Source: Flagellimonas profundi | GTDB lineage: Bacteria; Bacteroidota; Bacteroidia; Flavobacteriales; Flavobacteriaceae | DNA: 64,000 nt | Assembly: GCF_017313275.1 (NCBI RefSeq) | Contig: NZ_JAFLNM010000003.1 | Span: forward strand, 219,261 to 283,260 | Direction: 5' to 3' | Shown: piece by piece, positions 33,522 to 42,159 of the stretch | Numbering within the stretch: position 1 is the first letter of the stretch | Layout of the letters: every line of letters begins with the position of its first letter | Translations under genes and position numbers: made by a program | The notes under the pieces: generated by a model | Told to the model about the DNA's origin: nothing | Seen by the model: only the letters and a program-made list of their open reading frames with translations | Databases searched by the model: none

Positions 33522-34382
33522 ATGTCGTCTTGGTTTAAAAGAAAGGAAAAAGGAATACAAACAGCTACTGAGGAGAAAAAAGATACCCCCAAGGGATTAT
33601 GGTATAAATCTCCTACTGGCAAAATTGTTGAGGCCGAAGATCTGGCCAAAAACTTCTATGTAAGTCCAGAAGATGATTATCACGTTCGCATCGGTAGCAA
33701 AGAATATTTTGAGATTCTTTTTGATGATAACAAGTTCCGTGAACTTGACACAAAAATGACTTCCAAAGATCCCCTAAAGTTCGAGGACACCAAAAAATAT
33801 TCAGACCGTTTAAAAGCAGCCCAGAAAAAAACAGGATTAAAAGATGCCGTGAGGACTGCCGTTGGCAAATCACAAGGGAAGGACATTGTGGTTGCCTGTA
33901 TGGATTTTGCCTTTATCGGAGGTTCCATGGGAAGTGTGGTAGGTGAAAAAATATCGCGCGCTATCGATGTGGCCAAAAGGAAGAAGATTCCATTTGTCAT
34001 GATTTCCAAATCAGGTGGAGCACGTATGATGGAGGCTGCCCTATCGTTGATGCAGCTAGCAAAAACCTCTGCGAAATTGGCCCAATTGGCAGATGCGAAA
34101 ATACCTTACATTTCGTTGTGTACGGACCCCACCACGGGAGGAACAACAGCCTCGTACGCCATGTTGGGAGACATCAACATAGCTGAGCCGGGCGCATTGA
34201 TCGGGTTTGCGGGTCCTAGAGTTGTAAAAGACACAACAGGAAAAGATCTTCCTGAAGGTTTCCAAACATCCGAGTTCCTTAAGGAACATGGTTTCTTGGA
34301 TTTCATCACCCATCGTAGGGATTTGAAGAAAAAAATCAATCTATATATAGATTTGATCACCAATCAACCTGTAAGAAATTAA
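33522..34382 (+). CDS. accD: Acetyl-CoA carboxylase carboxyltransferase subunit beta, zinc finger lost
   Basis: A 286-residue beta subunit that, with AccA, transfers CO2 from carboxybiotin to acetyl-CoA to make malonyl-CoA. The crotonase-type core is intact ([29 protein letters not shown]). The N-terminal C4 zinc finger (CPxC...CPxC in E. coli) is replaced: Ser30-P-T-Gly33 and Ser48-P-E-Asp51 stand where the cysteines should be. From memory the same replacement occurs in other flavobacteria, so the gene is not broken. Confidence 0.94.
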   Translation: MSSWFKRKEKGIQTATEEKKDTPKGLWYKSPTGKIVEAEDLAKNFYVSPEDDYHVRIGSKEYFEILFDDNKFRELDTKMTSKDPLKFEDTKKYSDRLKAAQKKTGLKDAVRTAVGKSQGKDIVVACMDFAFIGGSMGSVVGEKISRAIDVAKRKKIPFVMISKSGGARMMEAALSLMQLAKTSAKLAQLADAKIPYISLCTDPTTGGTTASYAMLGDINIAEPGALIGFAGPRVVKDTTGKDLPEGFQTSEFLKEHGFLDFITHRRDLKKKINLYIDLITNQPVRN

Positions 34383-34383
34383 T

Positions 34384-34412
34384 AAAAGCCCCTGTATATT
34401 TGGGGCTTTTTT
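34384..34412 (+). terminator. Rho-independent terminator after accD
   Basis: AAAAGCCCC / GGGGCTTTT stem with a 9-base AT loop and a T6 tract. Confidence 0.88.
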
Positions 34413-34489
34413 GTTTTATCTATCTGAATCCATGGATTGAACTGGCTTAAATGTTTATTTAATAAGCACATTAATTTCAAATAAAAGCA

Positions 34490-34497
34490 TATCTTTG
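34490..34497 (+). promoter_or_regulatory. rpsO promoter -7 element
   Basis: TATCTTTG (TAnnTTTG) in an AT-rich stretch, leaving an untranslated leader of about 47 bases before rpsO. E. coli S15 represses its own mRNA in the leader; no matching structure is obvious here. Confidence 0.55.
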
Positions 34498-34549
34498 CAC
34501 GCTGATTGAAGGTCAATCAATACATAAAAATCATTTAAATAATATTGGA

Positions 34550-34819
34550 ATGTATTTAACAAAAGAAGTAAAAGCCGAAATTTTCAAGAAACACGGCGGC
34601 TCTGAGAGCAACACTGGTTCTACGGAAGGGCAAATTGCATTGTTCACACACCGTATCAACCATTTGACAGGACACCTTAAAAGGAACCACAAAGATTATA
34701 ACACTGAGCGTTCTTTGGTGGCATTGGTAGGTAAAAGACGTAGTCTTTTGGATTACCTAAAGAAAAAAGATATTGCAAAATACCGTTCCTTAATCAAGGA
34801 ATTGAATATTAGAAAATAA
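34550..34819 (+). CDS. rpsO: 30S ribosomal protein S15
   Basis: An 89-residue primary 16S rRNA-binding protein. Signatures are N-T-G-S-T-E-G-Q-I-A, R-I-N-H-L-T-G-H-L-K and K-D-Y-N-T-E-R-S-L. The length is identical to the usual 89. As in many bacteria it precedes pnp, but a terminator and a 222-bp gap separate the two here. Confidence 0.98.
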   Translation: MYLTKEVKAEIFKKHGGSESNTGSTEGQIALFTHRINHLTGHLKRNHKDYNTERSLVALVGKRRSLLDYLKKKDIAKYRSLIKELNIRK

Positions 34820-34826
34820 AAAACAT

Positions 34827-34855
34827 AAGGGGAGGCTTAGGCTTCCCCTTTGTTT
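34827..34855 (+). terminator. Rho-independent terminator after rpsO
   Basis: AAGGGGAGGC / GCTTCCCCTT stem (10 bp with one G-T pair), loop TTAG, followed by TGTTTT. Probably allows some read-through into pnp. Confidence 0.7.
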
Positions 34856-34857
34856 TG

Positions 34858-34874
34858 GTTGAACTTGTTTCAAC
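34858..34874. repeat. REP-like hairpin GTTGAA/TTCAAC
   Basis: GTTGAA CTTGT TTCAAC. It differs from the GCTGAA/TTCAGC core of the hairpin at 24507-24528 by a paired change that keeps the stem, suggesting a diverged member of the same family. Confidence 0.4.
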
Positions 34875-34939
34875 AACAAAAAGTCCCGGTTAATAACAGG
34901 GCAAACACAAAAAGCTACAAATAGTTTTTCATTGGTCAA

Positions 34940-34991
34940 GTGCCCCTAGGCACACACAACAACAACACAACCCGACCGCCCGGATGGCGGT
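34940..34991 (+). promoter_or_regulatory. Two hairpins in the pnp leader
   Basis: GTGCC-CCTA-GGCAC (34940-34953) and ACCGCC-CGGAT-GGCGGT (34975-34991) lie in the 222-bp gap before pnp, separated by a CA-rich single-strand-like stretch. In enterobacteria a hairpin in the pnp leader is cleaved by RNase III for autoregulation. A comparable role here is inference; the second hairpin could also be a dispersed repeat. Confidence 0.35.
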
Positions 34992-35041
34992 AGACCAAAT
35001 GTTTAACAACCCTTCTTAAAAAGTAGGGTAAGATTATTTTT

Positions 35042-37264
35042 ATGATTCCAAAGACATTCAAAGAGGTCATAGACCTTGGTGACGGTAGGGAGATTTCTAT
35101 CGAAACCGGAAAACTGGCAAAGCAGGCCCATGGCTCTGTTGTTGTCCAATCTGGCAAGTGTATGCTATTGTGTACGGTTGTCTCCAATTACAAAGCTGCG
35201 GATGTGGACTTTTTACCACTTACCGTGGATTATCGTGAAAAATTTGCGGCTGCCGGGCGTTATCCAGGTGGTTTCTTTAAAAGAGAAGCAAGACCAAGTG
35301 ACGGAGAGGTATTGACCATGCGTTTGGTGGACAGGGTATTGAGACCTTTGTTCCCAAAAGATTATCACTCCGAGACACAGGTAATGATTCAGCTAATGTC
35401 GCACGACGAAGATGTTATGCCTGATGCCATGGCCGGATTGGCTGCTTCCGCTGCCATTCAACTTTCGGATTTCCCATTCGAATGCGCCATATCCGAAGTT
35501 CGTGTAGGTAGGGTAAACGGCGAGTTGATCATCAACCCGACCAGAGCACAACTTAAAGAGTCCGACATCGACATGATGATCGGTGCCTCTGCAGATTCTG
35601 TGATGATGGTTGAAGGTGAAATGGACGAAATTTCCGAGGAGGAAATGGTAGAAGCCATCAAATTTGCCCACGAAGCCATTAAAGTACAATGTGCCGCCCA
35701 GGTAAAATTGGCCGAAGCTTTCGGTAAAAAAGAAGTTCGTGAGTACGAAACTGAAGCTGAAGATGAAGATCTTCAGAAAAAAATACACGACATGGCCTAC
35801 GATAAGGTCTATGAAGTGGCCAAAGCTGGTTCATCCAAGAAAGAACGTGGTGAAGCATTTGCTGCTATCAAAGAAGAAATCAAAGCATCTTTCTCCGAAG
35901 AAGAGTTGGAAGAAATTGGTGATTTGGTTTCCAAATACTATCACAAAGCCGAAAAAGAAGCTGTTAGAAACCTTACTTTGGAAGAAGGGCTTCGTTTGGA
36001 CGGCCGTAAAACTACAGATGTAAGACCAATTTGGTGTGAAACCGATTATTTACCATCCGTACACGGTTCTGCCATATTTACACGTGGTGAAACACAAGCT
36101 TTGGCAACCGTTACTTTGGGTACATCCAGAGAAGCTAACCAAATAGACATGCCATCTTACGAAGGTGAAGAAACATTCTATTTGCACTATAACTTCCCTC
36201 CTTTCTCAACAGGTGAAGCACGACCAATTCGTGGTACATCCCGTAGAGAAATTGGACACGGTAACTTGGCACAACGTGCTCTTAAAGGGATGATTCCAGA
36301 AGATTGTCCGTATACCGTTCGTGTAGTTTCCGAAGTGTTGGAATCCAACGGTTCCTCCTCCATGGCTACTGTATGTTCCGGTACTATGGCATTGATGGAT
36401 GCTGGTGTTCAGTTGAAAAAACCTGTATCCGGTATTGCCATGGGATTGATCACGGATACAGAAACTGGTAAATATGCCGTACTATCCGATATCTTGGGTG
36501 ATGAAGACCACTTGGGAGACATGGACTTTAAGGTGACAGGTACCGAAGACGGTATTACCGCTTGCCAAATGGATATTAAAGTAAAAGGACTTTCGTACGA
36601 AATCTTGGTAAAAGCCCTAATGCAGGCCAAAGACGGTAGAATGCACATTTTGGGCAAACTTACCGACACCATTGCCGAGCCAAGAGAAGAAGTTAAATCT
36701 TACGCACCGAAAATTGTGACCAGAATCATTCCTGGTGAATACATTGGTGCACTTATTGGAAAAGGTGGTGAAGTTATTCAAGAGCTTCAGAAAACAACCA
36801 ACACTACCATTGTAATCAACGAAGACCCGGATACCGAAGAAGGTATCGTGGAAATTCTTGGAACAGATCAGGATGGTATCGATGCCGTATTGGCCAAAAT
36901 CGATGCTTTGATGTTCAAACCTGAGGTTGGAAGTGTTTATGAGGTCAAAGTGATCAAAATGCTGGACTTTGGAGCAGTGGTGGAATACACCGAGGCACCG
37001 GGGAACGAAGTATTGCTTCACGTATCCGAATTGGCATGGGAACGTACAGAAAATGTATCCGATGTAGTGAACATGGGTGATGTTTTTGATGTGAAATATT
37101 TCGGTATCGACCCAAGGACCAAAAAGGAGAAGGTATCAAGAAAAGCCTTGTTGCCAAAACCTGAAGGTTACAAAGAACGTCCACCTAGAAATGATAGAGG
37201 TGACCGTAGAGGTGGTGGCGACCGCAGAGGTGGCAACCGCGACAGAAAACCAAGAAGGGATTAG
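35042..37264 (+). CDS. pnp: Polyribonucleotide nucleotidyltransferase (PNPase)
   Basis: A 740-residue phosphorolytic 3'-5' exoribonuclease. It has two RNase PH domains (about 10-230 and 325-550; [10 protein letters not shown] and [20 protein letters not shown]), a helical linker, a KH domain with I-G-A-L-I-G-K-G-G (about 570-578) and an S1 domain (about 640-710). The extra C-terminal tail is rich in Arg, Gly and Asp (R-G-D-R-R-G-G-G), probably an RNA-binding or degradosome tail. A strong terminator follows. Confidence 0.97.
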   Translation: MIPKTFKEVIDLGDGREISIETGKLAKQAHGSVVVQSGKCMLLCTVVSNYKAADVDFLPLTVDYREKFAAAGRYPGGFFKREARPSDGEVLTMRLVDRVLRPLFPKDYHSETQVMIQLMSHDEDVMPDAMAGLAASAAIQLSDFPFECAISEVRVGRVNGELIINPTRAQLKESDIDMMIGASADSVMMVEGEMDEISEEEMVEAIKFAHEAIKVQCAAQVKLAEAFGKKEVREYETEAEDEDLQKKIHDMAYDKVYEVAKAGSSKKERGEAFAAIKEEIKASFSEEELEEIGDLVSKYYHKAEKEAVRNLTLEEGLRLDGRKTTDVRPIWCETDYLPSVHGSAIFTRGETQALATVTLGTSREANQIDMPSYEGEETFYLHYNFPPFSTGEARPIRGTSRREIGHGNLAQRALKGMIPEDCPYTVRVVSEVLESNGSSSMATVCSGTMALMDAGVQLKKPVSGIAMGLITDTETGKYAVLSDILGDEDHLGDMDFKVTGTEDGITACQMDIKVKGLSYEILVKALMQAKDGRMHILGKLTDTIAEPREEVKSYAPKIVTRIIPGEYIGALIGKGGEVIQELQKTTNTTIVINEDPDTEEGIVEILGTDQDGIDAVLAKIDALMFKPEVGSVYEVKVIKMLDFGAVVEYTEAPGNEVLLHVSELAWERTENVSDVVNMGDVFDVKYFGIDPRTKKEKVSRKALLPKPEGYKERPPRNDRGDRRGGGDRRGGNRDRKPRRD

Positions 37265-37292
37265 TTTCAGCACAATCCTGAACCATAAAAAC

Positions 37293-37327
37293 AACCCCGG
37301 GGTAAATACCTCGGGGTTTTGTTTTTT
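37293..37327 (+). terminator. Rho-independent terminator after pnp
   Basis: AACCCCGGGGT pairs with ACCTCGGGGTT (11 bp with one G-T pair) around AAAT, followed by TTGTTTTTTT. Confidence 0.9.
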
Positions 37328-37421
37328 TAAAAAAATGTAACCAAAATGTAACTTTTTGGTTTTTTGAACGTATAACCTAATGAGCTCCGGTTCACAAATT
37401 TAATTTGAAGGGATTTTTTAG

Positions 37422-38285
37422 ATGAGACAGTTAAAGATTACAAAACAGGTTACCAATAGGGAAACCGCTTCGTTGGACAAGTATTTGCAGGAAATCGGCA
37501 AGGTGGATTTGATCACCGCCGATGAAGAGGTGGAGTTGGCACAGCGTATTAAAGCGGGAGACCAAGTAGCCTTGGAAAAATTAACTAAAGCCAACCTTAG
37601 GTTCGTGGTTTCTGTGGCAAAACAGTACCAAAACCAAGGATTGACACTTCCTGATTTGATCAATGAAGGAAACTTGGGGCTGATCAAAGCCGCACAGCGT
37701 TTTGATGAAACCCGTGGATTTAAATTTATTTCTTACGCCGTTTGGTGGATTCGTCAATCCATTCTACAAGCATTGGCAGAGCAATCCCGTATTGTTCGTT
37801 TGCCCTTGAACAAGATTGGATCCATCAACAAAATCAACAAAACATTTGCTTTCTTGGAACAAGCACACGAGCGTCCACCATCCGCAGAGGAAATTGCCAA
37901 AGAATTGGACATGACAGTGGAAGACGTGAAGCAATCCTTGAAAAACTCAGGCCGCCACGTATCCATGGATGCTCCATTGATCGATGGTGAAGATTCCAAC
38001 CTTTACGATGTATTGCGCAGTGGTGAATCTCCAAACCCGGACAAGGAACTTTTGCACGATTCCCTTCGCACCGAAATCGAGCGTGCATTGGAAACCCTTA
38101 CCCCTCGTGAGGCAGATGTAATCAGACTTTACTTTGGTTTGGCAGGACAACACTCCATGACCTTGGAAGAAATCGGTGAAACTTTTGATTTGACCAGAGA
38201 AAGAGTTCGTCAGATTAAAGAAAAAGCAATCCGTAGGTTAAAACATACCTCCAGAAGTAAGATTTTGAAAACATATTTGGGGTAA
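37422..38285 (+). CDS. rpoD: Primary sigma factor (sigma-70, RpoD/SigA)
   Basis: A 287-residue housekeeping sigma factor. Region 1.2 starts at the N terminus ([10 protein letters not shown]), then region 2 ([27 protein letters not shown]), region 3 and region 4 with the helix-turn-helix [20 protein letters not shown]. Region 1.1 and the non-conserved insert of E. coli RpoD are absent, as usual in Bacteroidota. This sigma recognises the TTG/TAnnTTTG promoters marked here. Confidence 0.96.
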   Translation: MRQLKITKQVTNRETASLDKYLQEIGKVDLITADEEVELAQRIKAGDQVALEKLTKANLRFVVSVAKQYQNQGLTLPDLINEGNLGLIKAAQRFDETRGFKFISYAVWWIRQSILQALAEQSRIVRLPLNKIGSINKINKTFAFLEQAHERPPSAEEIAKELDMTVEDVKQSLKNSGRHVSMDAPLIDGEDSNLYDVLRSGESPNPDKELLHDSLRTEIERALETLTPREADVIRLYFGLAGQHSMTLEEIGETFDLTRERVRQIKEKAIRRLKHTSRSKILKTYLG

Positions 38286-38325
38286 AGTGTGAAAAACACC
38301 CTATAAATTACAGTTAAACTATCCT

Positions 38326-38333
38326 TAAATTTG
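38326..38333 (+). promoter_or_regulatory. Orphan promoter-like element between rpoD and rpe
   Basis: TAAATTTG (TAnnTTTG) followed about 75 bases later by a strong terminator, with no gene between except a nine-codon ORF (38380-38409). It may drive a small RNA or be a chance match; there is no clear -33 TTG. Confidence 0.25.
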
Positions 38334-38407
38334 ATTTTTGGCAAGAAAGTTGTAATTTAGTAAGATATAACAGTTTATCATGACTGTTCGTTTTTTGATT
38401 GATGAAT

Positions 38408-38437
38408 AAACTCCGGCTGATTACCGGAGTTTTTTTC
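38408..38437 (+). terminator. Rho-independent terminator between rpoD and rpe
   Basis: AAACTCCGG / CCGGAGTTT 9-bp perfect stem, loop CTGATTA, then a T tract. It lies 123 bp after the rpoD stop. Confidence 0.9.
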
Positions 38438-38460
38438 GTTTAAGGATGGCTGTAATTGGC

Positions 38461-38468
38461 TAACTTTG
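38461..38468 (+). promoter_or_regulatory. rpe promoter -7 element (leaderless transcript predicted)
   Basis: TAACTTTG (TAnnTTTG) ends 4 bases before the rpe ATG, so transcription should start at or next to the start codon. Confidence 0.5.
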
Positions 38469-38472
38469 TAAC

Positions 38473-39132
38473 ATGAACAAATCAATGATCGCTCCTTCGC
38501 TTTTGGCATCCGACTTTGCCAATCTTCAACAAGAAATAGAAATGGTGAACCAAAGTGATGCCGATTGGTTTCATTTGGATGTTATGGATGGTGTTTTTGT
38601 TCCGAACATTTCCTTTGGAATGCCAGTCATACAAGCTATTGCCAAACATGCCAAAAAACCATTGGACGCACACTTGATGATTGTTGATCCGGACAGATAT
38701 ATCAAAACATTTGCTGATTTGGGGGTAAATCATTTGACCGTTCATTATGAGGCATGTCCACATTTGCACAGAACCTTACAAGCCATTAAAGCAGAAGGAA
38801 TGAAAGCTGGAGTGGCCATTACCCCTCACACCTCCGTGAGATTATTGGAAGACACTATCCAAGATATCGACATTGTTATCGTAATGAGCGTTAACCCAGG
38901 GTTTGGGGGACAATCCTTTATCGAGAATACCTATCAAAAAGTGGCCGACCTAAAAGAATTGATCAACCGCAAAAACACGAACACCTTAATTGAAATTGAC
39001 GGGGGCGTAAATGCGGAAAATGCAAAGAAACTGATCGAGACTGGAGCGGATGTTCTGGTTGCGGGCAGTTTTATATTTAAGAGTGCCAACCCGATCGAAA
39101 CCATTAAAAAATTAAAAGAAGAAATAGCGTAA
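38473..39132 (+). CDS. rpe: Ribulose-phosphate 3-epimerase
   Basis: A 219-residue TIM-barrel enzyme interconverting ribulose 5-phosphate and xylulose 5-phosphate in the pentose phosphate pathway. Metal and catalytic residues are in H-L-D-V-M-D-G-V-F-V-P-N (Asp in both D-V-M-D positions), D-A-H-L-M-I and E-I-D-G-G-V. M-S-V-N-P-G-F-G-G-Q-S-F is the phosphate-binding signature. Its stop overlaps the next gene's start (TAATG at 39130-39134). Confidence 0.96.
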   Translation: MNKSMIAPSLLASDFANLQQEIEMVNQSDADWFHLDVMDGVFVPNISFGMPVIQAIAKHAKKPLDAHLMIVDPDRYIKTFADLGVNHLTVHYEACPHLHRTLQAIKAEGMKAGVAITPHTSVRLLEDTIQDIDIVIVMSVNPGFGGQSFIENTYQKVADLKELINRKNTNTLIEIDGGVNAENAKKLIETGADVLVAGSFIFKSANPIETIKKLKEEIA

Positions 39133-40118
39133 TGCAGCAATTTGATGTTGTCATCATTGGAGGCGGTCCTATCGGAATAGCATGTGGCCTAGAAGCCAAA
39201 AAACAGGGTATTTCCTATATCATTATAGAAAAAGGACCCATTGTGAATTCCTTGTTTAACTATCCTGTGAACATGCAGTTCTTCTCTTCTTCCGAAAAGC
39301 TGGAGATAGATGAGATACCGTTCATTAGCAAGGAGGCCAAACCCAAACGCAACGAAGCATTGGAATATTACCGAAGGATCGTGACCTCAAACAAGCTCAA
39401 TATCCATCTTTTTGAAAAGGTATTGGATACCGAAAAACAGGGAGAAGTGTTTTTGGTCAAGACCGATAAAGATGAGTACCAAGCCAAAAATGTAGTTGTG
39501 GCGACCGGATTTTACGACCTCCCAAACAACATGGAGGTTCCTGGTGAGGATTTGCCCAAAGTATCCCATTACTACAACGACCCACACTTTTATGCAAGTC
39601 AAAAATTGGTGGTTGTAGGTGCCAGTAACTCCGCCATAGATGCCGCTTTGGAATGTTGGCGAAAGGGTGCAGAGGTAACCCTTGTTATTCGAGGTCCGGA
39701 AGTGGGTCCCCGCGTAAAATATTGGGTACGCCCCGATATCATCAACCGTATTGAGGAAGGGAGTATTAAAGCGTACTACAATTCCACTGTAAAGGAGATA
39801 AAACCGCATGAAATTATCATCAATTCACCGGAAGGGGAAGTTACTTTGGAAAATGATTTTGTGTTGGCCTTGACAGGATATCGTCCCAATTTCGCCTTTT
39901 TGGAAAAACTGGGCATCACTTTGTCCGACGACCCAAAAAGACTCCCTACCTACGACCCTGAGACCATGGAGACCAATATTGATGGGCTATTTCTGGCAGG
40001 TGTCATTTGCGGGGGCATGGAAACCCACAAATGGTTCATAGAAAACTCACGTATCCATGCGCCAATTATCATGAATGCCATCAAGAAGAAAATGGGAGTG
40101 GCAGAGGAAAAATCTTGA
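39132..40118 (+). CDS. YpdA-family FAD/NAD(P)-dependent disulfide reductase
   Basis: A 328-residue flavoprotein resembling YpdA (Bdr), the putative bacillithiol disulfide reductase. The FAD motif I-I-G-G-G-P-I-G-I-A-C-G is at the N terminus, the NAD(P)H motif V-V-G-A-S-N-S-A-I-D-A-A near residue 160, and I-D-G-L-F-L-A-G-V-I-C-G-G near the C terminus. It lacks a thioredoxin-reductase C-x-x-C. It is coupled to rpe by a TAATG overlap. Bacillithiol use in this organism is inference. Confidence 0.85.
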   Translation: MQQFDVVIIGGGPIGIACGLEAKKQGISYIIIEKGPIVNSLFNYPVNMQFFSSSEKLEIDEIPFISKEAKPKRNEALEYYRRIVTSNKLNIHLFEKVLDTEKQGEVFLVKTDKDEYQAKNVVVATGFYDLPNNMEVPGEDLPKVSHYYNDPHFYASQKLVVVGASNSAIDAALECWRKGAEVTLVIRGPEVGPRVKYWVRPDIINRIEEGSIKAYYNSTVKEIKPHEIIINSPEGEVTLENDFVLALTGYRPNFAFLEKLGITLSDDPKRLPTYDPETMETNIDGLFLAGVICGGMETHKWFIENSRIHAPIIMNAIKKKMGVAEEKS

Positions 40119-40200
40119 TTTGAGTTAACATTTGTCGCTTTTACAGAAGGGCTTCCCTACATATATGGTTATATTTAAAGGAATCCGAAAAAGTTTTCAA

Positions 40201-40626
40201 ATGAGCACCATTACAAGTTCCACACAAAATTTATTTAGGGTCATACTCGGACTACTGATGATGATGGCCGGTATTGGACACCTTACCTTTCAACGGGAGG
40301 AGTTTCAGGCCCAAGTGCCCCGATGGTTGCCTACAAGCGAAGCCTTTATGGATTTTGTTGTGGTAGCTTCGGGCGTTGTTGAGATACTTTTGGGACTCAT
40401 AGTGGTCTTTTTGGTCAAACATAAGGTGAAAGCAGGCATTGCACTGGCCATTTTCTATGTGTTGATATTCCCTGGAAACATTTCACAATACACCAACGGA
40501 ATCGACGCTTTTGGACTGGACACCGATCTTAAAAGATTCATCCGTCTGTTTTTTCAGCCCGTATTGATACTTTGGGCATTATGGTCCACCGGAGCATTAA
40601 AACATCTTATGAACAAACAAAAATAG
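40201..40626 (+). CDS. DoxX-like small membrane protein
   Basis: A 141-residue protein with four hydrophobic segments, resembling the DoxX/DUF417-type membrane family: [16 protein letters not shown] near the N terminus, [11 protein letters not shown], then [12 protein letters not shown]. DoxX-like proteins have been linked to thiol and redox stress in other bacteria; the role here is unknown. I chose ATG 40201, which begins the compact protein. A TTG-type start at 40132 would add an untypical hydrophilic extension. Glutathione peroxidase follows after 5 bp. Confidence 0.7.
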   Translation: MSTITSSTQNLFRVILGLLMMMAGIGHLTFQREEFQAQVPRWLPTSEAFMDFVVVASGVVEILLGLIVVFLVKHKVKAGIALAIFYVLIFPGNISQYTNGIDAFGLDTDLKRFIRLFFQPVLILWALWSTGALKHLMNKQK

Positions 40627-40631
40627 CAGCT

Positions 40632-41105
40632 ATGGAATTTTACAAGTTTAAAGCGGAACGATTGGACGGTACACATGAGTCCATGGAAAAATATAAAGGT
40701 AAAACCATTGTGGTTGTCAATACCGCCAGTAAGTGCGGATTGACACCCCAATATGAAGGTCTGGAAAATCTTTATAAAACTTACAAAGATCAAGGATTGG
40801 TCATTTTAGGATTTCCATGCAATCAATTTGGAAATCAAGAACCTGGTAGCGCCGAAGATATCCAAGAGTTTTGCCAAGTGAATTATGGGGTCTCTTTCCC
40901 CATGTTTGCCAAAATCGACGTCAATGGAAGCGATGCCCACCCTATTTTCAAGTATTTGAAATCGGAATTGAGCGGCCTATTGGGTGGAAAAATCAAATGG
41001 AACTTTACCAAATTCGTGATTGATAAAACAGGAAAGCCCGTAAAACGATTTGCGCCGACTACAGAACCCAGCTCTATGGAAAATTATATTCAGGGTATCC
41101 TTTGA
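40632..41105 (+). CDS. Glutathione peroxidase family protein (thioredoxin-type Cys peroxidase)
   Basis: A 157-residue peroxidase with the peroxidatic Cys35 in [11 protein letters not shown], the [11 protein letters not shown] segment (resolving-type Cys and catalytic Gln) and W-N-F-T-K-F. It uses cysteine, not selenocysteine. Bacterial Cys-Gpx usually take electrons from thioredoxin rather than glutathione. I chose ATG 40632 because it matches the family N terminus; the upstream in-frame part overlaps the DoxX gene. Confidence 0.93.
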   Translation: MEFYKFKAERLDGTHESMEKYKGKTIVVVNTASKCGLTPQYEGLENLYKTYKDQGLVILGFPCNQFGNQEPGSAEDIQEFCQVNYGVSFPMFAKIDVNGSDAHPIFKYLKSELSGLLGGKIKWNFTKFVIDKTGKPVKRFAPTTEPSSMENYIQGIL

Positions 41106-41113
41106 AAAATCTC

Positions 41114-42154
41114 CTAAAACTTCAATTGTGCCTGCAAGGCCCCAGTTTCCTTGAGCATCGCCCGACCATCCCTAAAACTTAAATAAGTATGGCCTGCTTT
41201 TTTATTGGCTATACTGATGTTGCACAACATGCCCCAATGGCGGGCAACTTCCCGCCATGCCCAAAACAAGGAATGTTTGGGGTCATAAATATGAGTAGCC
41301 TCCCCTCCTGCCCCGTTCACTTCAATAATGCTGAAGTTCTTTCCTTGGCACAACTCCTCGAATGTATGGTAAAGCACATCCAATCGGCCATAATAAAAAC
41401 CTTTCATTTGGGAACAAACCCCATCAATGGTTTGCCCCAACTCCTCATTGATGTTGTGGCTTATATCCACAAACTTGGCTCCTCGGGTATGGCTTCCGTA
41501 AGGCACCAAGATAAATTGCTCTCCCTTTTCCAAAACCTTTTGAAGCCCTTTGCCAAACTTCTGTTCCAGCACTTTTAACTGTAAGTGGCTTCGAGGATTC
41601 TTTTTGATAAGCTCTAACATGGTATGCTCACCGTCGCCTGTGATGGATAAAAATTCCTTGGATACAACTCCTGTTATCTTGCCATGTGTTTCATTGGGCT
41701 GGCGAACATAAAAAATACCCACCTCTTTTTGATACGGAATCAGTTCTTGCACCAAAAAATGGGAAGGACTCCAATCCACATAGTCCCGAAACTCATCCTT
41801 GTTGTGAATCTTTTCCACCCCAAAGGCCTTCATCCCAATATTCGGTTTGGCAATAAATGGGAAACTCATCCCTTGTTCCAACACACGTTCCAACGCCGAT
41901 TGAGGGGACTCATCTTTATCAATAAATAGTGTTTTGGGAATAAACCGATCGGGAATCATATTATAAATATCCATTTTGGATATCATGGCCATACCTCCAT
42001 TTTTCATTCCCGGATTGGCAGCGTTAAAAAAGAAAAAGGAACGCGCCTTAATGGAATAGTACAACCACACAGGAAACATGGGATAATAAATCAGCCAAAA
42101 CGGCCAATATTCCCAATGGGTAATTCGATGCCATATTAGTTTTAGCGAATCCAT
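41114..42154 (-). CDS. ATP-grasp domain protein of unknown substrate
   Basis: A 346-residue protein with an N-terminal hydrophobic, aromatic-rich region (W-E-Y-W-P-F-W-L-I-Y-Y-P-M-F-P-V-W-L) that may associate with the membrane. An ATP-grasp-like core follows: F-P-F-I-A-K-P-N-I-G (ATP-binding Lys), H-F-L-V-Q-E-L-I-P-Y-Q, G-R-L-D-V-L-Y and I-I-E-V-N-G-A-G-G-E (metal-binding Glu/Asn). It resembles D-Ala-D-Ala ligase-type enzymes, but the substrate is unknown. It is the last gene of a tight three-gene operon (5 bp after the NRDE gene). Confidence 0.7.
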   Translation of the reverse strand: MDSLKLIWHRITHWEYWPFWLIYYPMFPVWLYYSIKARSFFFFNAANPGMKNGGMAMISKMDIYNMIPDRFIPKTLFIDKDESPQSALERVLEQGMSFPFIAKPNIGMKAFGVEKIHNKDEFRDYVDWSPSHFLVQELIPYQKEVGIFYVRQPNETHGKITGVVSKEFLSITGDGEHTMLELIKKNPRSHLQLKVLEQKFGKGLQKVLEKGEQFILVPYGSHTRGAKFVDISHNINEELGQTIDGVCSQMKGFYYGRLDVLYHTFEELCQGKNFSIIEVNGAGGEATHIYDPKHSLFWAWREVARHWGMLCNISIANKKAGHTYLSFRDGRAMLKETGALQAQLKF

Positions 42155-42159
42155 GGCAA

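Noticed and set aside
40132-40200. N-terminal extension of the DoxX-like gene
   Set aside because: It adds a short hydrophilic stretch from a non-ATG start; ATG 40201 gives the compact family length.
40632-41105. Selenocysteine-containing glutathione peroxidase
   Set aside because: The active-site codon encodes cysteine (Cys35), and no in-frame TGA is present.
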